The notes beneath the pieces were generated by a model that was not told the origin of the DNA, did not search any database, and worked only from the letters and a program-made list of their open reading frames with translations. This document shows, piece by piece, positions 58,555 through 64,000 of a stretch of DNA of 64,000 nucleotides. Numbering within the stretch: the stretch's first letter is position 1; each line of letters begins with the position of its first letter. A program made the translations under genes and the position numbers. The stretch comes from Trifolium pratense (Eukaryota; Streptophyta; Magnoliopsida; Fabales; Fabaceae): NCBI RefSeq assembly GCF_020283565.1, contig NC_060061.1:29673362-29737361 (forward strand), written 5' to 3'.

Positions 58555-60556
58555 TCAAACCCTCCTTCTCCAATCTTAAACTCAATATCGAAGTTGTTAG
58601 TTGCTGCTTTGATTTGTCGTAACGTAAATAACCCAGGTTGGAATTCCAAACCTTTTAGCTCTGTTGAATGAAGTAAACAGAGATATCATCAAAACATTTA
58701 GCAGTTACAGATGAATCTAAATACAATGGCATCCTTGAAAAAACAGTATTTGTTTAGACCACCAAAATATGATATTCGGTGATGGTAATTACTAATTTTC
58801 TCGAGTATAATTTAAGAAACAAAATATGATTAATTCTAACACACAATACCCGACAATATTTACCATTATGTTAACCATATATAGTCATGTTAGTGTTCCA
58901 AAAACATAGTATGTGTTCAGGGAGATGACCGAGAAAGTCCTAGTTCAACGCAGGGGATTCAATGGATGAATGATTCCTGGTGCCTTTGAACCTTTAGAGT
59001 AAAAGCAATTCATAAATATAGGGACTGTTGAGGACAATTCTGTAACATGATATGAGAGGCAAACGATGTGAATTTTGTTCTGGCGGCGACGCGATTAGAT
59101 TCGGCTTGAGGCAAATTCTCTGCTTGAAACATGCTCTGAGTTTCAGTTTATTTTTCATATTCTCAAGGAACAATCTACAACTTTGCAACATTGTTTTAAT
59201 TCCTGTTACAGTTTAATTCTTTCATAGTACCTCTATGTTATGGTTATCTTCTTCCGCCATTTATAAACAAGACCAGTAAAGGTTGTTTGTAGTAACTTAG
59301 TAAGAGTTGGCCGCAGCAAGCAATTAGGATTTAGACATATGAAATGAAAGAGTATAACAACAAGCAAGCTAAAATAAGGACCTTCAAAAAAAAAAGAAAA
59401 CCTAAAATAAGGGTTGTGTAATAAAAAAAATTGATCGAACGAGAGAATAAAAGGAAGCTATAGATTTTGTCAAAAAAAAAAAAGGAAGCTATAGATGTCA
59501 CGTGCTCACTTAAGTTGTTAAATAATAACCTTTGGATTGCATTATTTTAAAATCCTGTTATGTGTTTAAATGGGTTTCCCAAACATTGATAGTTCCTTCC
59601 CCTTCGTTTCACCTCTATTTTTTTTTTCTTCATGCAAAATCCAAATTGTGCATCAAAATTCTTGAGTGTTTTATAGTTAAAGTATCTTTGTAGTGCTTAC
59701 CTCTTTCTAATGGACCTATCTGTTGTCGACATCTTCTCCACCAAGCAAAACCAAATACCATGAATATAACTAGTACACCAGCAACTACAACTGCAACAAT
59801 AACCCTCACAGGTATGCTGCTTCCCTTTTCTGCCGGGGGTGTAAAGTCTGCATGATTATATTACAAGTGATTTTCATATAGATTAAATTAGAGGATGAAG
59901 ATGATGGAACGAGAAGAACCATGAAGAACTATTACATACCAGGATCAACCGATATAGCCGATATAAGAGCATATACTGAATCAAACAGGATTCCAGTTGT
60001 CCCTTTCCCAGCCCAATCATGGTGAATCTCCAATGTATTTCTAGTCACAATAGCAGTGAACTTCTTTATGATTGCCTTACCAACTCCACCGGCTTCTTTT
60101 GCAATATTGAAATCCTTCACCACCAACCTATTCTGCAAAACTTCAATCAAAACACAAATGGTTCATAATTTGTATACTAAACATGTTACTGACAAAGTTA
60201 AGATGATGAAACCACGCACCTGAATATAGATGTCAAATATACGTCTTCCAAGGCTGTTATATGTTTGATCATCCGTGAACATTATCTCCGCAAAAATGGA
60301 GATTTACTGTGTAGTTTCCATTTCCCAGGCAAAATCCGTAATAAGTTAGAGAAAGAGGAGAAACGCGTGCATCCATATACAACTCGGAATTTTCCATGGC
60401 AAGATTAGTTTTATTAGACCATGTAGAGTAGTCCACAAGGCTATTATTTTTATCACAGAAGTGACCAGTATTGTTAAGTGCCCAATTTGATGCAGTTTGC
60501 CGAAAGCTTGCGGGTCCAACTTCATTTGAGTCATCATCATATGTCTGGTCTAGCAA
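58555..60556 (-). pseudogene. Malectin LRR receptor-like kinase, truncated (LRR VIII-2 type)
   Basis: Minus-strand exons: 60556-60220 malectin part (DDDSNEVGPASFRQTASNWA, LSLTYYGFCLGNGNYTVNLH, then RRIFDIYIQ), ~60140-59940 (VVKDFNIAKEAGGVGKAIIK, NTLEIHHDWAGKGTTGILFD), ~59845-59700 membrane span (VRVIVAVVVAGVLVIFMVF) and 58665-58555 (ELKGLEFQPGLFTLRQIKAA, then FKIGEGGF). In the intact family this receptor spans the plasma membrane with an LRR-malectin outside and a kinase inside. Here an extra T in the A/T run at 60292-60296 shifts the frame, the sequence departs from the kinase directly after GEGGF, and no leucine-rich repeats or kinase core were found. Confidence 0.82.
58670..59695. other. 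Intron-like sequence of the receptor-kinase pseudogene
   Basis: AT-rich. No coding or repeat signal that I can assign, apart from a duplicated ggaagctatagat near 59453-59496. Confidence 0.4.
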
Positions 60557-60639
60557 TCCAATTTGGAAGTGGTCCAGTAAAAAGATTCCCAGTTAAGTAT
60601 CTAGATTAATGATAAGACGAGTCATAGATTAAGCGACAT

Positions 60640-60850
60640 ATATTAATGAAAATAGACTTGTACTTGGTGGAATACATTCAATTCCAGGACATCAAGCGAG
60701 ATATATTCAATTTAGGGTCTTCTCCACTTACATTTGAAGTTATGAAAAGAATAAGCATTCATATTGAAATTGCATTCAAACCATCAATTTTAGGGACACC
60801 GAGGGACTTAAACTTAATTTAGGGACATTGAGGGACATATGCTTACCAAA
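60640..60850. repeat. Minisatellite block
   Basis: Imperfect ~30-40-bp units of the gggacat.gagggacata type with intervening ccacttacatttgaagttat words. Confidence 0.75.
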
Positions 60851-61250
60851 AATTTCTACCAACAACCAATCCACAAAGAAGGGCAATCCATTCTGTCTTT
60901 GAAAGCATGTATTGACCAAGTTCGTCACAGATGCATTATTCCAATCCCAACTCTATTTAAATACGAAGCAAAATTATGCATCAATATACATTTGAATCGC
61001 CCGAGTCGGACTTTTCGAATTAACAGCTGCCGAATATGTCTGTACCGCACCAGGCTCAGTCGCGGTAGTATGCAAAGCACCAACCCATATCAGACCTGAA
61101 GCAATCGTAGGTTCTGCCTGCATCAGACCTGAAAGAGAACACAGTTTATGCGCTAAATTCCAACATTCAAGTAACTGATAAACACAATTTTTTACTGTAA
61201 AGTTTGAGTCTAGCACTTGTTCTCATACGTTGTTCCCATAAACTCCATAA
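60835..61250 (-). pseudogene. RNase H-like fragment, copy 4
   Basis: Minus strand: leader LDSNFTVKNCVYQLLECWNL, then SGLMQAEPTIASGLI and the KSPT / GRFKCN-like region and RNase H module to 60835, with a small deletion near the GRFKC site. Very close to copies 3 and 5. Confidence 0.7.
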
Positions 61251-61640
61251 TATAGACAACAAAAATTCAAAAAGTTGTTAAAAAAAAAAAAAAGACAACA
61301 AAACAGAGCAAAATTATGAACATTAATAGTCCTAACAGTTCAAAGATATTCGTTTACAATGGCAGCAGTGCAAGCAGCTGCTGTAAGTACATCAGAACTA
61401 AAGCGCTTTCTATTTCAAAGTGTAGTACAACCTGCACAACGAAAGAACTTATTGTAATCCATATTTTTGGTAAAATAATGAATCTCATCACAGGCATCCA
61501 AACACAACATCCAAAGAGGTGCATTAGAATTCTTTTAGCAACTAAACAAGTTCTTAGGGTCCAATCAACGCATCTAAATAATCAAGATTCACCGATTTAG
61601 CACACTTTTGGATAATCAATACATACAAACCATTCTTCAA
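61251..61640. other. Segment shared with 54940-55200
   Basis: Has atggcagcagtgcaagcagc, tatttcaaagtgtagtacaa and aatccatatttttggtaaaa, matching the earlier block around 54970-55100 with many substitutions. Shows that the repeat field grew by large duplications. Confidence 0.6.
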
Positions 61641-62220
61641 TTTAGGGACTTCGAGGGACATATATTCAATTTAGGATCATGGAGGGACATGTATTCAATT
61701 TAGGGACTTCGAGGAAAATACTCAATTTCGGGGCATCGAGAGACATATATTCAATTTAGGGTCTTCTCCACTTACATTTGAAGTTATGAATAAGCATTCA
61801 CATTGAAATTGTATTCAAACCATCAATGCTAGGGACATCGAGGGACATAAACTCAATTTAGGGACATCGAGGGACATATATTCAATTTAGGGACTTCGAG
61901 GAATATATTCAATTTCGAGACATCGAGGGACATATATTCAATTTAGAGCCTTCTCAACTTACATTTGAAGTTATGAATAAGCATTCACAATGAAATTGCA
62001 TTCAAACCATCAATTTTAGGGACATTGAGGGACATCACAACTCAATTTAAGGACATATATTCAATGTAGCGACTTCGAGGAATATATTCAATTTCGGGAC
62101 TACGAGGAATACATTCCATTCTGGGACATCAAGCGACATATATTCATTTTAGGATCTTCTCCACTTGCATTTGAAGTTATGAATAAGCATTCAGATTGAA
62201 TAAGCATTTAGGGTCTTCTC
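61640..62220. repeat. Main minisatellite block
   Basis: At least ten imperfect units of tcaatttagggac(a/t)tcgaggga, about 25-40 bp, with three embedded copies of a longer unit ending ttgaagttatgaataagcat. Confidence 0.85.
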
Positions 62221-62454
62221 CAATGTTCAATGTTCTACTTTAGCAATGGTTGATTTTTTTTCTTCATATAACATTGTAGGGAAGCAATGTTGTGGTGTGG
62301 GACTTGGATTGAGATCTCTTCGCTATTTAACTATTGGTTAATGTTATCTCTATTAGTGTCTACTCCTCAACAGTATTTGGTTTTCAAATCTATTACTATT
62401 ACTATTGATCTGCACTGAATTGTGAAATGGCATCAAGGTGCATTGTGAAAAACA

Positions 62455-62690
62455 AAATTATAGGGACATCGAGGGACATAAACTCAATTTAGGGACATAT
62501 ATATTCAATTTAGGGACTTCGAGGAATACATTCAATTCCGGGACATCAAGCGACATATATTCAATTTAGGGTCTTCTCCACTTACATTTGAAGTTATGAA
62601 TAAGCATTCACATTGAAATTCCATTCAAACCATCAATTTTAGGGACACCGAGGGACTTAAACTTAATTTAGGGACATTGAGGGACATATA
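62455..62690. repeat. Minisatellite block
   Basis: Further units of the same family, repeating the order seen at 60640-60850 (including ccatcaattttagggacacc), so the two blocks plus RNase H copies 4 and 5 are one large duplication. Confidence 0.8.
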
Positions 62691-63110
62691 CTTACCAAAA
62701 TTTTTTACTAACAACCACTCCACAAAGAAGGGCAATCCATTCTGTCTTTGAAAGCATGTATTGACCACGTTCGTCGCAGATGCATTATTCCAATCCCAAC
62801 TCTATTTAAATACGAAGCAAAATTATGCATCAATATACATTTGAATCGCCCCATAGTCGGACTTTTTGAATTAACAGCAGCCGAATATGTCTGTACCGCA
62901 CCAGGCTCAGCCGCGGTAGCATGCAAAGCACCAACCTGTATCAGACCTGAAGCAATCGTAGGTTCTGCCTGCATCAGACCTGAAACAGAACACAGTTTAT
63001 GCGCTAAATTCCAACATTCAAGTAACTGATAAACACAATTTTTTACGGTAAAGTTTGAGTCTAGCACTTGTTCTCATATGTTGTTCCCATAAACTCCATA
63101 ATATACAACT
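62690..63110 (-). pseudogene. RNase H-like fragment, copy 5
   Basis: Minus strand: LDSNFTVKNCVYQLLECWNL, SGLMQAEPTIASGLIQ, GALHATAAEPGAVQTYSAAV, SPTMGRFKC and the RNase H module, open for 119 codons until decay. The best-preserved copy of the leader. Confidence 0.72.
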
Positions 63111-63422
63111 TAGGGTCTACTCCACTTACATTTAAAGTTGTGAATAAGCATTCAGATTGAAATTGCATTCAAACCATCAATTTTAGGAAAACCGAGAGAC
63201 ATAAACTCAATTGAAGGCACACAACCATCTTTCATTATCAAGGGTCATCTCGACTTGTATTTCAAGTTATGAATAAAACATTCATATTCAAATTGCATTT
63301 AGAACAAAAAATCTTCCATGTATACCATCCTGATTACATATATATCACAACACCATCATATTATGAAGAAAAAAACATTGTATAGTAGTTGTGTCAAGGG
63401 TCATCTCCACTTGCATTTCAAG

Positions 63423-63625
63423 TTATGAATAAACATTCATATTGAAATTGAATCGGGCCATCAATTTAGGGAAATTGAGAGACATATACTCACAGAGAGG
63501 TTCACAAACATCCATTCCCCAAAGCAGAAAAATACATTCTGTCTTTGAAAGCACAAATTGACCAAGTTCGCCACGGATGCATGTTCCAATCCCAACTCTA
63601 TTTAAATGTGTTGCAAACACCAAGT
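63423..63625 (-). pseudogene. RNase H-like fragment, copy 6
   Basis: Minus strand: FATHLNRVGIGTCIRGELGQ, FVLSKTECIFLLWGMDVCEP. Same module and same truncation as copy 2 (both lack GRFKCN). Confidence 0.66.
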
Positions 63626-63639
63626 TAGAAATTGGACAT

Positions 63640-63850
63640 AAGATTCAGGGACATCGATTTTATTAGAGCATCAATTTTAGGGACATCGGGGGATATATAT
63701 ACTCAATTTAAGGACATCTAGGGACATAAATTCAATTTAGGGACATACCATCAATTTAAGGGACATCGAGGGACATATACTCAATTTAAGGACATCAAAG
63801 GACATAAATTCAATTCAGGGACATACCATCAATTTAGGGACATATACTCA
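63640..63850. repeat. Minisatellite block
   Basis: Units of agggacat(c/a)(g/t)agggacata(t/a)a.tcaattta between RNase H copies 6 and 7. Confidence 0.8.
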
Positions 63851-64000
63851 ACAAGAAGTTTACCAACAACCACTCCACAAAAAAGGGAAATCCATTCTGC
63901 CATTGAAAGCACATATTGGAAAAGTTCATCACAGAGGGGCATATACTTACCAAAAAGTTTACCAACAACCACTCGACAAAGAACGGCAATTCATTTTGTC
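63835..64000 (-). pseudogene. RNase H-like fragments, copies 7 and 8 (run off the right edge)
   Basis: 63835-63935 and 63940-64000 again show tttaccaacaaccactc and the gaaagcacatattgg word that mark the C-terminal end of the module. The last copy is cut by the window edge. Confidence 0.6.

Overview
This is a TE-rich stretch of a plant nuclear genome. Genes are intron-rich, splice sites are GT-AG, background is AT-rich, and there are plant-type Ty1/copia, Helitron, Mutator-like (MULE), Stowaway, TRIM, SINE and L1-LINE sequences. The repeat styles suggest a legume (clover/medick/pea group); that is inference. All exon limits were read by eye from splice signals, codon phase and remembered family motifs; no search was run.

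Layout. 1-6.3 kb: minus-strand remnant of the kinetochore gene NUF2 with a frameshifted exon; a full-length copia element with apparently identical LTRs (566-5408) sits in one intron. 7-12.3 kb: a SINE, a Harbinger-like MITE, a decayed Helitron helicase split by a solo LTR, and a short complete Helitron candidate. 12.4-15.1 kb: eight ~226-bp units that each combine a Helitron-like 5' end with a tRNA-like promoter, interrupted by nested MITEs. 16.1-20.7 kb: a MULE with ~212-bp TIRs and a perfect 9-bp TSD, carrying a 2.5-kb solo LTR. 20.7-23.0 kb: tandem repeats ending in a Helitron 3' terminus.

23.2-28.7 kb: a complete five-exon plant cysteine oxidase gene (plus strand), the oxygen-sensing enzyme of the N-degron pathway. 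Its introns hold a SINE, two Stowaway-like MITEs, a MULE-like MITE, two TRIMs and a copia gag-protease fragment. 30.7-36.1 kb: a 5'-truncated L1 LINE broken by two solo LTRs. 40.4-44.4 kb: a complete eight-exon MATE transporter gene (minus strand). 47.5-52.1 kb: an unidentified minus-strand gene with good splice phases. 54.3-64 kb: a repeat field of at least seven RNase H-like fragments, 'gggacatcgagggacata' minisatellites, a glucose-6-phosphate/phosphate translocator fragment and a malectin LRR-receptor-kinase pseudogene, all coding pieces on the minus strand.

The most unusual feature is a pair of ~1.65-kb elements (36276-37945 and 47895-49509) in opposite orientation around the MATE gene. 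Both are embedded in (TA)n tracts, have ~0.5-kb inverted arms, hairpins at their very ends and a central array of 8-9 regularly spaced 32-bp palindromes. Only the cysteine oxidase and MATE genes look fully intact. They are not obviously linked in function.
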